DNA of 64,000 bases from Dongia sedimenti (GCA_030715195.1 JAUYVI010000004.1:248001-312000); one strand, 5' to 3'; shown: positions 8,982-19,273, counted from the first letter of the stretch. Notes: generated by a model from the sequence alone, not told the origin. Made by a program: numbers and translations.

Positions 8982-9830
8982 CTATCCCTTCACCGCACCC
9001 ATGGAGATGCCGCGCACCAGATAGCGCTGCATGAAAGCGACCGCGACGAAGACCGGCAATGTGCCGAGCACCGACATCGCGGCGATTTTGGCCCAGAAGT
9101 TCGACTGGCCGCCGAAGTAATGTGTGACCTGGACCGTATAGGTGATGACCTCGGTCCGGGTCAGCACCAGCGCGAAGATGAAGTCGTTCCAGGCAAAGAC
9201 GAAGGTGAACACCGCGGTCGCGAAGAGTCCCGTGCGCGCCATCGGGAAGACCACGCGCCAGAGCACCTGCCAGCGGGTCCAGCCATCGACCAGCGCGCTT
9301 TCCTCCAGCTCCAGCGGGATGTCCTCGATATAGCCGCGCATCATCCAGATCACATAAGGCAGGTTGAAGGCGGTGTAGAGGATGATCAGCCCGTGATAGG
9401 TATCGACCCAGCCGAAGAAGACGTAGAGCAGGAACACCGGAAAGATGATCGCGATCGGCGGCACCATGCGCTGGGAGATGATCCAGACCGCGAGATTCTC
9501 CCCGCCGGTCTTGAACCGCACCAGGCTGTAGGCTGCCATGGTGCCGAGCACCATGGCGATGACCGTGCTGGTGCCGGCCAGGATCAGGCTGTTCAGCACC
9601 GAGACCGCATCGCCGTCCTTGAACAGGCCGACGTAATTTCCGAACTGGAGCTTCGATGCGTACCATTTGGGCGGAAAGGCGAAGATCTCGGCCGGCGTCT
9701 TGAACGAGATCATGAACAGCCAGTAGATCGGGAAGACGAAGATCACGGTCAGCACGATCGCGATCGCATAGCGGATCGCCAGCCGCGTGCCCGGCCGCTG
9801 CAACAGCGGCTTCGTCTCGACGGCGCTCAT
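8982..9830 (-). CDS. Carbohydrate ABC transporter permease (MalG/UgpE type)
   Basis: A 282-residue inner-membrane permease with six predicted helices. The EAA loop, which docks the ATPase, reads LEESALVDGWTRWQVLWRVV, with the usual downstream P. The ATG at 9830 overlaps the stop codon of the preceding permease gene (ATGA), so a longer upstream extension of this frame is a shadow. It forms a heterodimer with the MalF-type permease encoded just before it. Confidence 0.92.
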   Translation of the reverse strand: MSAVETKPLLQRPGTRLAIRYAIAIVLTVIFVFPIYWLFMISFKTPAEIFAFPPKWYASKLQFGNYVGLFKDGDAVSVLNSLILAGTSTVIAMVLGTMAAYSLVRFKTGGENLAVWIISQRMVPPIAIIFPVFLLYVFFGWVDTYHGLIILYTAFNLPYVIWMMRGYIEDIPLELEESALVDGWTRWQVLWRVVFPMARTGLFATAVFTFVFAWNDFIFALVLTRTEVITYTVQVTHYFGGQSNFWAKIAAMSVLGTLPVFVAVAFMQRYLVRGISMGAVKG

Positions 9831-10729
9831 TTCGCCAATCCCATGCGGCGGATCGCCCAGGTGACGATCACGGTCAGCAGCGCGATCACCAGGAAGGCGA
9901 TCGCCGCGGTGTAGCTGGTCTCGAATTGCGAGAAGCCCTGGACATACGTGTAGATCGAGATGGTCTCGGTCATGGTGCCGGGGCCGCCCGCGGTCAGCGA
10001 CCAGATGATGTCGAAGATGCGCACCAGGTCGAGGCCGCGGATCAGCAGCGCGATCGCCATCACCGGCCAGATCGACGGCAGCACGATCTTGAAGAACACC
10101 CGCCAATAGCCGGCGCCGTCGATCTCCGCCGCCTCGGTCAGCGACTTGTCGACATTGGAGAGGGCGGCCAGCAGGATCAGGAACATGAACGGGGTCCACT
10201 GCCAGATCTCGCAGAAGATGATCGCCGGATAGACCAGGTTCGGGTTGACGTTCCACAGCAGGGTCATCGGATGCCCCGCGAACCAGCCGATGATCTGGTT
10301 GATAGGCCCATAGCGGTTGTCCAGCAGCAGGCGCCAGGTGGCGCCGGCCACGATCGGCGAGATCACCACCGGCAGCATCAGCAACGAGACGAAAATCTGC
10401 CGGCCGGGCATCCGCTCCAGGAAGAGCTGCGCCATAGCCATGCCGAAGACGAGCTCCAGCGGCAGCGCGATCACGGTGATGATCACGGTGTGCAGCAGCG
10501 ATTCCCAGAGCCGGGTATCGACGAAGAGATGCGCGTAGTTCTTCAGCCCGACGAACGAGGTGTCGGCTTCGGTCATGGTCAGGTGCTGGAAGCTGATGAT
10601 CAGCGAATAGACCAGCGGGAACAGCCCGACCAGCAGCAGCAGGAAGATCGCCGGCGCGATGACCCAGTACTTGAAATTCCGATCCGGCGCGCGGCTGGCC
10701 GTGGCGCTGTCGATGGTGGTGACGGTCAT
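9827..10729 (-). CDS. Carbohydrate ABC transporter permease (MalF/UgpA type)
   Basis: A 300-residue inner-membrane permease with six predicted helices. The EAA loop reads LTEAAEIDGAGYWRVFFKIVLP near residues 205-226. It begins the transmembrane part of the CUT1 importer and is separated from the binding-protein gene by about 200 bases holding a large inverted repeat. That repeat could lower expression of this and following genes relative to the binding protein. Confidence 0.92.
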   Translation of the reverse strand: MTVTTIDSATASRAPDRNFKYWVIAPAIFLLLLVGLFPLVYSLIISFQHLTMTEADTSFVGLKNYAHLFVDTRLWESLLHTVIITVIALPLELVFGMAMAQLFLERMPGRQIFVSLLMLPVVISPIVAGATWRLLLDNRYGPINQIIGWFAGHPMTLLWNVNPNLVYPAIIFCEIWQWTPFMFLILLAALSNVDKSLTEAAEIDGAGYWRVFFKIVLPSIWPVMAIALLIRGLDLVRIFDIIWSLTAGGPGTMTETISIYTYVQGFSQFETSYTAAIAFLVIALLTVIVTWAIRRMGLAK

Positions 10730-10759
10730 AGCGATCGGCCGCTTTCTTCACGCGGAGAG

Positions 10760-10890
10760 GTCAACCCCCACCCCAGCCCGCCCCCATCTTGGGGGCGGGA
10801 GCAGGATGGAGCCGTTACGCACTCATGATTCATATTCGATTCATCCAGTCCCCTCCCCCAAGATGGGGGAGGGTTAGGGAGGGGGTTGAC
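10760..10890. repeat. Composite GC-rich inverted repeat (cruciform type)
   Basis: An outer 10-bp stem (GTCAACCCCC at 10760-10769 with GGGGGTTGAC at 10881-10890) encloses two hairpins. Hairpin one is CCCGCCCCC, loop ATCTT, GGGGGCGGG (10777-10799). Hairpin two is CCCTCCCCC, loop AAGAT, GGGGGAGGG (10851-10873). The same architecture recurs at 63144-63253 and in part near 40.6 kb, so this is a dispersed intergenic repeat. It lies between the binding-protein gene and the permeases of one operon and could act as a transcript-stabilising or attenuating structure. Confidence 0.85.
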
Positions 10891-10929
10891 GGTAGAGCGA
10901 CCCTCTGTGTCTGCAAGCCAGCCAAACGA

Positions 10930-12375
10930 TTACTTCGGATAGGCGCCGGACTTCGACGCCCAATCCGCATAGACCGCCTTCTGCTTGTCCACGCCGATCT
11001 CGGCGGTGATCGCGTCCCAGTCCGCCGCGGCCTTGTCGAGGATCGCCTTCGGATCCTCGCCGGCCCAGAGCTTGCTGATCGACTGCCGCAGCACCTCTTC
11101 ATACTTGTCGGTCTGCAGCAGCGAGAGATCGAGCAGGCCGGTATCCGCCGCGTCCTGCAGGGTCTTCAGGTAATCCTTGGCATCGGGCCAGAGCGCCAGA
11201 TAGCCGGGATCGGTGAAGTGCGAGGTGCGGAACGGATCGCGCAAGGCGGTCGGCAGCTTGACGCGCTGGCTGCTGATCTCCTCGCTGTTCAGCCACTGGA
11301 TGAACAGATAGGCCGCTTCCTTGTTCTTGGAGGTCGAGGCGACCGAGAGCGCGAAGCCCGCGGCGAGCTCCGGATGGCCTCCCGGCGGCAGGGCGTAGCC
11401 GACCTTGCCGGCGATGGTCGATTTCGGCACCCAGTTCATCGCTTCTTCATCGGTGCCGTAGCTGGCGGCCCACCGGCCATAGGGCGGCCAGGAGATGGTC
11501 ATCGCAGTCTGGCCGGAGAGGAAGGCCGCGAGGTTTTCGACGAAGCCGAATTGCTCCACTCCCGGGGGCATGAACTTGTTCTCGTTCCGCATGTCGGTGA
11601 GAACCTTGACGCCGATGTCGCTGTTGATCGTGGCCTTCATCGTATCCGCGTCGAAGAACTTACCGCCCTCGTTGCGGAAGCGCTCCTCCAGCATGAACAT
11701 CGTGTAGGGCGGCTGGCGGAAGAAGGCCGCGCCATAGGTGTTGGGCTGCAGCTTGTCGGTCAGAAACTGGCCGACCTCGTCGAACTCGGCCCAGGTCTTC
11801 GGCACGGCGAGGTCATGGCCGGTCTTGGCTTTGAACTCTTCCTTGTTCTTGGCGTCGTCGAAGATGTCCTTGCGGTAGTACATGACGAAGACGTCGCCAT
11901 CGTCCGGGAAGCCGTAGATCTTCCCGTTCACCTTCATCTGGTTGTCGCGATAGATCGGCGCGATCTTGTCGAGTTCGCCGGCATAGCCGTACTTCTCGAC
12001 ATAGGAATCGAGCGGCTCGAGCGCGCCGGCCTGCGCGAGGTCGGGCATCCAGGCCGGGATCACGTTCAAGGCGTCATAGGCGCCGGTGCCGGCCCGGTAT
12101 TCCTGCATGATCTTGGTGAACATCTCCGCGGTCTGCACCTCGACCACGTTGACGTGGATGCCGGTCAGCTTCTCCCACAAGGGGCCGGAGAAGTTCTTCG
12201 GGTCCAGCGATTGCAGGCCCGCCTCCCAGACGATGTTGATGGTCGTCCCTTTGTACTGCTGCGCCGCCTTGACCGCGGTCTCGGCTGCGCTTTGCGCGCT
12301 GGCCGCCTGCGACCAGGCGGCGAGAGCGAGGCCCGCAACGGCGCCCGCCCAGGTCATCTTCTTGACGAGACTCAT
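10930..12375 (-). CDS. Extracellular solute-binding protein of the sugar ABC importer
   Basis: A 481-residue periplasmic binding protein (family 1, MalE-like). The signal peptide is clear: basic start MSLVKK, hydrophobic core, and ASA-QS cleavage near residue 27. The ATG at 12375 was chosen because a GGGAGGG ribosome site precedes it and the longer frame would bury the signal. It captures a sugar or sugar acid for the CUT1 permeases encoded downstream. Ligand is not evident; neighbours suggest a tetronate, apionate or related lactone. Confidence 0.9.
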   Translation of the reverse strand: MSLVKKMTWAGAVAGLALAAWSQAASAQSAAETAVKAAQQYKGTTINIVWEAGLQSLDPKNFSGPLWEKLTGIHVNVVEVQTAEMFTKIMQEYRAGTGAYDALNVIPAWMPDLAQAGALEPLDSYVEKYGYAGELDKIAPIYRDNQMKVNGKIYGFPDDGDVFVMYYRKDIFDDAKNKEEFKAKTGHDLAVPKTWAEFDEVGQFLTDKLQPNTYGAAFFRQPPYTMFMLEERFRNEGGKFFDADTMKATINSDIGVKVLTDMRNENKFMPPGVEQFGFVENLAAFLSGQTAMTISWPPYGRWAASYGTDEEAMNWVPKSTIAGKVGYALPPGGHPELAAGFALSVASTSKNKEAAYLFIQWLNSEEISSQRVKLPTALRDPFRTSHFTDPGYLALWPDAKDYLKTLQDAADTGLLDLSLLQTDKYEEVLRQSISKLWAGEDPKAILDKAAADWDAITAEIGVDKQKAVYADWASKSGAYPK

Positions 12376-12475
12376 AGCACCCTCCCAGTGTTTGGCGAGA
12401 CGCGCATGCGCTCGCCGCGCTCTCGCGCGCGATCGGTCATCGCGTGCGAGATCTCCCCACAAGGCTCCGGCGTCT

Positions 12476-13525
12476 TTAAGCGCCGTATCGAGCCTTGAAC
12501 GCTTCCAGCCGCGCCCTGAAGCGCGGCGCATCCAGGACGGCGCGGTTCACGACGCCGCGCGGCACTTGCCCCTTCTGCAGGTCGAGCACCGCCCTGACGT
12601 CCGCCGCGCCGTTGCCGGCAAAGCACTGATCGGTCCAGCACAAAGCGTGCGGCGCCACGATCACATTGTCCAGCTTCAGGATCGGCTCGTCGGCCGGCAC
12701 CGGCTCGACCTCGAACACGTCGAGGCCGGCGCCGGCAATTCGCTTCTCCTGCAGCACCTTGGTCAGCGCCTTCTGGTCGACGATCGGGCCGCGCGCGGTG
12801 TTGATCAGGTATGCGGTCGGCTTCATCAGCGCCAGGCGCTCGGCATTGACGATATGATGCGTCTCCGGCGTCAGCGGGCAGTTGACCGAGAGCACGTCGG
12901 CGCGGCGGAACAGGTCCTCCAGGCCGACCAGCTCGATGCCAAGCTCCTTCGCGACCGTCTTGTCGGCGAAGGGATCGTGGGCGATGAACTTCATGTCGAA
13001 GGGCTTCGCCATGCGGAACAGCTCGGCGCCGATATTGCCGATGCCGAGCGCGCCCAAAGTGCGGCCGACCAGCCCGACGCCCATATGCTGGGCGCGCTGG
13101 TTGAAGGTCTCCGGCCCGCCGCGGGTCAGCTTGTCCTTGATCAGCATCTTGCCGGTCAGCGCGAGCATGAAGGCGACGATCGAGACGGCGACCGGCCGCC
13201 GCACGCCGTCCGGCGTGATCACCAGCGCGATCCCGGCCTCGGTGCAGGCCTGCACATCGACATTGTCATAGCCGACGCCGAACCGCGCCACGACCGAAAG
13301 GCGGCCGTTCGGATGGATGCTCTCCTTGCCGAACCGCGGCACCAGGAGGATCAGCGCGTCGAAATCCGCCAGCTGCTCGGCCTTGAGCGGGCTGTCGGCG
13401 CCGATATAAGCCATCTCGACATTGGGCGCCGAGAGCAGCGGCTGCAGGTCGAAATCCGGGAAGGTCGGCGAGCCGTCGGCCTTCTTGAAATCGCCCGAGA
13501 GCGCGACGCGGAACGGGCCGCTCAT
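12476..13525 (-). CDS. D-isomer-specific 2-hydroxyacid dehydrogenase
   Basis: A 349-residue NAD-dependent dehydrogenase of the phosphoglycerate-dehydrogenase family. The Rossmann motif GIGNIG lies near residue 160. The catalytic trio is present: Arg in NTARGPI, Glu in LDVFEVEP and His in VAPHALCW. The usual PHIG is replaced by PHAL, so it is a divergent subgroup. It probably oxidises a hydroxyacid produced from the imported compound. Its ATG overlaps the stop of the aldolase gene (ATGA), implying coupled translation. Confidence 0.85.
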   Translation of the reverse strand: MSGPFRVALSGDFKKADGSPTFPDFDLQPLLSAPNVEMAYIGADSPLKAEQLADFDALILLVPRFGKESIHPNGRLSVVARFGVGYDNVDVQACTEAGIALVITPDGVRRPVAVSIVAFMLALTGKMLIKDKLTRGGPETFNQRAQHMGVGLVGRTLGALGIGNIGAELFRMAKPFDMKFIAHDPFADKTVAKELGIELVGLEDLFRRADVLSVNCPLTPETHHIVNAERLALMKPTAYLINTARGPIVDQKALTKVLQEKRIAGAGLDVFEVEPVPADEPILKLDNVIVAPHALCWTDQCFAGNGAADVRAVLDLQKGQVPRGVVNRAVLDAPRFRARLEAFKARYGA

Positions 13526-14328
13526 TTCTTCTTCTTTCCCTTGCTGCCGCTCTTGCAGCCAGCGCGGAGCTGGTTGACCGCGTCCTGCAGCGCGTTGTGC
13601 AGCACCCAGACGTCGCCCGAATAGCAGATGAAGTCGAAGCCCCAGCGGTTGTTGATCTCGATGCCGGTCTCGACATTCGGCACCAGGCGGCCCAAGGACT
13701 TGCCGTGCTTGGCGGTCGCGTTGGCGACCGTGTCGATGGCTTTCAGGAACTTCGGATTGTCGAACTGGCCGGGAATGCCCAGCGAGACCGAGAGGTCGAA
13801 ATGGCCGACCCAGAGGCAATCGACGCCGTCCATCCGCGCCATCTCGTCGGCGTTCTTTACGCCCTCCGCGGTCTCGATCTGGCAGAACAGGGTGGTGCTG
13901 GCGTTCGCCGCCTTGAACTTCTCGGAAACCGCGCCCGGGCGATAGCGGTCATGCGCCACGCCGAGCGCCACGCCGCGCTTGCCGGCGGGATCGTATTTCA
14001 TGCAGTCGAGGATGTGCCGCGCCTCTTTTGCCCCGGCGACCATCGGCAGCATGATGCCTTCGGCGCCCATGTCGCAGGCGCGGGCGATGTGGTGATACTC
14101 CTTCGACGGCGCGCGCACGATCATGGCGACGCCGGCCGCCTCGAAATAGCGCACCGCGCTCTTCACCGTCTCGAAGCCGAAGCCGGAATGCTCGAGATCG
14201 AACAGCACGAAATCGCAGCCCGCCGATTTCATGATATGGCCGATGCCGGGCGTCGCGAACTCGACGATGAAATGCCCGAATTTCGGCGCTTTCGTGCCGG
14301 CCATGGCCTTGAGGCCGCGGTCACTCAT
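13522..14328 (-). CDS. HpcH/HpaI aldolase family protein
   Basis: A 268-residue class II pyruvate-type aldolase. Active-site segments are intact: the His in FDLEHSGFG, the Arg in MIVRAPS, the metal-binding Glu in CQIETAEG and Asp in VGHFDLS. These enzymes cleave or form 2-keto-3-deoxy sugar acids. The C-terminus ends in a lysine-rich tail (KSGSKGKKKK), which is unusual. The gene sits between the monooxygenase and the dehydrogenase in the GntR-led operon. GGGAGGAT precedes the ATG. Confidence 0.85.
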   Translation of the reverse strand: MSDRGLKAMAGTKAPKFGHFIVEFATPGIGHIMKSAGCDFVLFDLEHSGFGFETVKSAVRYFEAAGVAMIVRAPSKEYHHIARACDMGAEGIMLPMVAGAKEARHILDCMKYDPAGKRGVALGVAHDRYRPGAVSEKFKAANASTTLFCQIETAEGVKNADEMARMDGVDCLWVGHFDLSVSLGIPGQFDNPKFLKAIDTVANATAKHGKSLGRLVPNVETGIEINNRWGFDFICYSGDVWVLHNALQDAVNQLRAGCKSGSKGKKKK

Positions 14329-14382
14329 GATCCTATCCTCCCAAACTTGCGCCGGTGATTCAGCGCGTACTTTCTTGGCCGC

Positions 14383-14688
14383 TTAAGCGGCGGAACCTTC
14401 GCAAACCAGGTCGTATTCGCAGACGGTCTTGGCGGCGACCAGCGGCGCGCTCGCCTCGTTGAAGACCGCGAAATGCCGGGTCTTCAAATGCGCGTCGAAG
14501 GCGGCCCGGTCGTCATAGATCTCGTAGAGCAGGACCCGATCGGCATCCTTGCGGTCGGCGCAGACGTCGAACCGGCTGCAGCCCGGCTCGTCGCGCACGG
14601 AAGCGCGCGCATTGTCGTCGATCAGCTTGCGGAATTCCGCCATCCGTCCGGGCTTGATCTGGAAATCGACCGCGATCACGAAACTCAT
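14383..14688 (-). CDS. Antibiotic biosynthesis monooxygenase (ABM) domain protein
   Basis: A 101-residue single-domain protein of the dimeric alpha/beta ABM fold (YgiN-like). It starts MSFVIAVDFQIKPGRM, with the family blocks DEPGCSRFDV and LLYEIYDDRAAFDAH. The ATG at 14688 overlaps the GntR stop codon (ATGA). Such proteins are often quinol or small-carbonyl-handling accessory enzymes in catabolic operons. No specific reaction can be assigned. Confidence 0.82.
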   Translation of the reverse strand: MSFVIAVDFQIKPGRMAEFRKLIDDNARASVRDEPGCSRFDVCADRKDADRVLLYEIYDDRAAFDAHLKTRHFAVFNEASAPLVAAKTVCEYDLVCEGSAA

Positions 14689-15425
14689 GACGGCATCTCC
14701 CCGCCATTCTCGGCCATGGCCCGCCAATAGGCGTTGGAGATCTGGTTGAGATGCGCGCGGATCACGCGCTCGGCGCGGTCCGGATCCTTGGCGGCGATCG
14801 CGTCGTGGATCGCTTTGTGCGAGCGATAGGCGAGCTGGTTCTGGCCCGGATAGGCCAGGGTCACATGCCGCTGCTCGACCAGCCAATCGGCGATTGCCGA
14901 ATGGAGCGCGGTGTAGATCGGATTCTGCGGAATGACCGCCAGCACGTAATGGAAGGCGACATCGGTCCGCTCGAACTTGGCGAGATCGCCGATCGACTGC
15001 CGGTTGGCGTCCAAGGCGTTCGACAGGGCGCGGAGATCGGCGGCCGTCGCATGCTTCGCCGCATGGCGCGCCAGGCCGACCTCGAAGAAGATGCGGGCCT
15101 CCTGGAATTTCTTGACGCCGTTCGGCTCGGCCAGCATGTGCCGGGCGGCGCCCGCCAGGCCTTCCATCATGATCTCGGGGGTCGGGCGCGTGACCTTGGC
15201 GCGCTCGCCCGATTTCAATTCGATCAGGCCCAGCTTCTGCAGGTGAAACAGCGCTTCCCGCACCGCGGTGCGCCCCACGCCGAACTGCACGGTGAGCTCG
15301 CGTTCCGAAGGCAGCGCATCGCCGGCGCTGAGCGCGCCCTCGCGGATCATCGCCTCCAATCCCGAGGCAACGTCCTCATAGAGCCGGCGCCGCCGGACCG
15401 TGATGTGGTGAGCTCCCGAATGCAT
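14685..15425 (-). CDS. GntR family transcriptional regulator (FCD domain)
   Basis: A 246-residue regulator. The N-terminal winged helix-turn-helix contains SERELTVQFGVGRTAVREAL, and the C-terminal all-helical FCD ligand domain follows from about residue 95. The start HHITVRRRRLYEDVASGLE resembles NanR-type members. It is the first gene of the long leftward operon, overlapping the ABM gene, so it most likely senses the pathway substrate and controls its own operon. A dyad with GGTA repeats lies directly before its start codon. Confidence 0.9.
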   Translation of the reverse strand: MHSGAHHITVRRRRLYEDVASGLEAMIREGALSAGDALPSERELTVQFGVGRTAVREALFHLQKLGLIELKSGERAKVTRPTPEIMMEGLAGAARHMLAEPNGVKKFQEARIFFEVGLARHAAKHATAADLRALSNALDANRQSIGDLAKFERTDVAFHYVLAVIPQNPIYTALHSAIADWLVEQRHVTLAYPGQNQLAYRSHKAIHDAIAAKDPDRAERVIRAHLNQISNAYWRAMAENGGEMPS

Positions 15426-15446
15426 CTGGTCTACCTATCATACCAG
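15426..15446 (-). promoter_or_regulatory. Candidate GntR operator overlapping the ribosome-binding region
   Basis: On the minus strand this site carries outer arms CTGGT and ACCAG and two direct copies of GGTA (GGTATG, three bases, GGTAGA). NanR-type GntR regulators bind GGTATA direct repeats, so autoregulation is plausible. The site touches the start codon and includes the likely AGG ribosome site. This is an inference from the pattern alone. Confidence 0.4.
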
Positions 15447-15518
15447 CAGACGCAGGACGCTATCGAGAATCGGGAAGACGAGTCAATCCCGAACCAATTG
15501 TGCGGCGCAGTTGTCTCG

Positions 15519-16442
15519 CTAGAGGGTCATCGAGCGCGGATTGCCGGAGAGGAACTCCATGCGGCAGAACTCAATGAACGCGCTGGCGGGCGCCGGCAGC
15601 GCGGCATCGCGCGACCAGGCGAGGCCCACATCCATGGTGGGAATTGCCGCGGCGATCTCGCGGGATTCCAGCTTGTCGCCCTCCAACGACCACGGGCGAT
15701 AGACCATGTCGGACAGAATCGTGATGCCGGTGCCGGTCGCAACCAGGCTGCGCACGGCCTCGACCGATTCCGTCTGGAAGATCACGTTCGGCTTCAGCTT
15801 GTACTTGGACCAATAGGAGAGGGTGGTCGCCGCCGCTTCGTCGATCAGCAATTGGATATAGGGCTCCTTGGCCACATCCTTCAGGGTCACGCGCGGCTTG
15901 GAGAGCAGCGGATGACCGGTCGCGGTCCAGAGACGGCGGCGGGACTTGGCCAGCGATTCGGTCGCCAGCACGTCGCTATGCTCCAGATTTGAAACCAGCA
16001 CGATCCCGATATCGAGCTGCCCTTGCGCCAGCTGCTTCTCGATGACATTGCGGTCGAGCTCCCTGATCACCAGCTCGACCTCCGGAAAGCTGCGCCGGAA
16101 GCGCGCCAGCGGCGCCGCCAGGAAATAGCCGGCGACGGTGATGGTGACGCCGATCGACAAGGGTCCCGCGACCCGCGGCCGGTTCTGTCCCACCGCCGAA
16201 GTCGCCGCGGTCAGCGCGGACAGGATGTTCCGGCAGTGCTGCAGAAAGACGTAGCCGTCATAGGTCACCTTGACGCCGCCGCGATGCCGCGTCATCAGCG
16301 GCGTGCCGACGGTTTCCTCAAGGTCCTGGATCGCCTCGGTGATCGCCGAGGGTGAAATGCCCACCGCCGAAGCGGCGGCGACCACCTTGCCGGCCTCCGC
16401 GGCCGCGACGAAGTAACGGATCTGCCGGAGATTTAAACTCAT
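15519..16442 (-). CDS. LysR family transcriptional regulator
   Basis: A 307-residue LysR regulator. The N-terminal helix-turn-helix begins MSLNLRQIRYFVAAAEAG and includes GISPSAITEAIQDLE. The effector-binding domain follows from about residue 90. The ATG at 16442 was chosen because the domain starts there, although the frame is open further upstream. It is divergent from the transporter and PxpABC-type operon and is the natural candidate for its activator; a dyad lies in the shared intergenic region. Confidence 0.9.
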   Translation of the reverse strand: MSLNLRQIRYFVAAAEAGKVVAAASAVGISPSAITEAIQDLEETVGTPLMTRHRGGVKVTYDGYVFLQHCRNILSALTAATSAVGQNRPRVAGPLSIGVTITVAGYFLAAPLARFRRSFPEVELVIRELDRNVIEKQLAQGQLDIGIVLVSNLEHSDVLATESLAKSRRRLWTATGHPLLSKPRVTLKDVAKEPYIQLLIDEAAATTLSYWSKYKLKPNVIFQTESVEAVRSLVATGTGITILSDMVYRPWSLEGDKLESREIAAAIPTMDVGLAWSRDAALPAPASAFIEFCRMEFLSGNPRSMTL

Positions 16443-16483
16443 TCCAGACTCGCGTTGAACGGCCTCCGAAGAAGCTGGTTTGA

Positions 16484-16504
16484 GGTTTCGGATTTTCCGA
16501 AACC
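16484..16504. promoter_or_regulatory. Candidate LysR box in the divergent promoter region
   Basis: A perfect 8-bp inverted repeat, GGTTTCGG and CCGAAACC, separated by ATTTT. It contains the T-N11-A pattern (TCGGATTTTCCGA) typical of LysR-type recognition sites. It lies about 42 bases upstream of the LysR start and 135 upstream of the binding-protein start, in the only relatively AT-rich part of the 197-base intergenic region. Confidence 0.55.
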
Positions 16505-16639
16505 CTATTTCAAAATATCGCCCTTTACAAATACCGGCTCTCTCCCGCCAAATCGATGGAAATGCGGCGGTGCACAAAAGCCCGCCCGAGATTCCCGGCG
16601 CGGCCGGGGGCGTACAGGAAGGCAAAGGGAGTCGGAACG

Positions 16640-17707
16640 ATGAAACTGTCATTGCAATTGGCAGCGGGCGCCGCTGTCCTCACTTCGGCCAGCGCGATCG
16701 CGCTGGCCGCCGATTGGTATCCGTACAAGATCGAGGTCTGGGACAGCTTCGACATGGCGAGCGCGCGCCATTCGATGGATTACAGCCCGGTCGAGAAGGC
16801 CGCGGCCAAGCACAAGATCTGCGTCTCCTTCCCGCATATGAAGGACGATTACTGGCTGGCGGTCGATTACGGCGTGATCGCCGAAGCCAAGCGCACCGGC
16901 GTGGCCATGCAGGTGCTGGAAGCCGGCGGCTATACTGAGCTCAACAAGCAGATCAGCCAGATCGAGAACTGCGTCGCCGGCGGCGCGCAGGCGGTGATCA
17001 TCGGCGCCATCTCGTTCGACGGCTTGAACAACCTGGTCGGCCAGCTCGCCGACAAGAAGATCCCGGTGATCGATGTCATCAACGGCATCTCCTCCGACAA
17101 GGTCACGGCGAAGTCGCTGGTCTCCTTCGGCGAAATGGGCGGCAAGGCCGGCGAATACCTGGTGAAGCTGCACCCGAAGGGCGGCACCCCGGCGAAGGTG
17201 GCCTGGTTCCCCGGACCGGCGGGCGCCGGCTGGGTCGAGGCCGGCAATACCGGCTTCACCACCGCGGTCAAGGAAGGCGCCATCGAGGTGGTCGACACCA
17301 AGTACGGCGACACCGGCAAGGAAGCGCAGCTGGCCCTGCTCGAGGACGCGCTGACCGCGCATCCCGACATCAACTACATCGTCGGCACCGCGGTCACCGC
17401 GGAAGCGGCGATGCAGCTGGTCCGCGACCGCGGCCTCGAGGACAAGGTGAAGATCCTTTCCTACTACTTCACCCCGGGCGTCTACGAGGGCATCAAGCGC
17501 GGCCGCATCATGGCGGCGCCGACCGATTCCGCGGTCATCCAGGGCCGGGTCGCCGTCGATCAGGCGGTCCGCGTCATCGAAGGCAAGGAGTTCCAGAAGC
17601 ACGTCGGGCCTGCGCTCTACGTGATCGACTCCTCGAACGTGAACAACTTCGACCGCGACTCCTCGCTGGCGCCGGACGGCTTCAAGCCGGAATTCTCGGT
17701 CGAGTAG
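16640..17707 (+). CDS. TorT-like periplasmic substrate-binding protein
   Basis: A 355-residue type 1 periplasmic binding protein with a signal peptide (MKLSLQLAAG, cleavage after ALA near residue 24). It resembles E. coli TorT along its length: PHMKDDYWLAVDYG for TorT's YPSLKDSYWLSLNYG, VLEAGGYTELNKQ, and GTAVTAEAAM for GTAIAAEAAM. TorT senses trimethylamine N-oxide with the TorS kinase. Here no torS is present; the gene is followed 9 bases on by a ribose-type ATPase and a permease, so it is best read as the importer's binding protein. A GGGAG ribosome site selects the ATG at 16640. Confidence 0.85.
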   Translation: MKLSLQLAAGAAVLTSASAIALAADWYPYKIEVWDSFDMASARHSMDYSPVEKAAAKHKICVSFPHMKDDYWLAVDYGVIAEAKRTGVAMQVLEAGGYTELNKQISQIENCVAGGAQAVIIGAISFDGLNNLVGQLADKKIPVIDVINGISSDKVTAKSLVSFGEMGGKAGEYLVKLHPKGGTPAKVAWFPGPAGAGWVEAGNTGFTTAVKEGAIEVVDTKYGDTGKEAQLALLEDALTAHPDINYIVGTAVTAEAAMQLVRDRGLEDKVKILSYYFTPGVYEGIKRGRIMAAPTDSAVIQGRVAVDQAVRVIEGKEFQKHVGPALYVIDSSNVNNFDRDSSLAPDGFKPEFSVE

Positions 17708-17716
17708 GAGTCCCGC

Positions 17717-19269
<1,553 letters not shown>

Positions 19270-19273
<4 letters not shown>

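Noticed and set aside
7230-9914. An 894-codon open frame on the plus strand
   Set aside because: It lies antisense to the lactonase-like, ATPase and permease genes and shows only the low-complexity composition of mirror frames.
10760-10890. Possible CRISPR array or insertion-sequence end
   Set aside because: There are two paired hairpins with an outer stem, not regularly spaced direct repeats, and no transposase or target duplication is seen.
16640-17707. TMAO respiration locus because of the TorT-like protein
   Set aside because: No torS, torR, torC, torA or torD homologue is nearby; the adjacent genes are transporter ATPase and permease.
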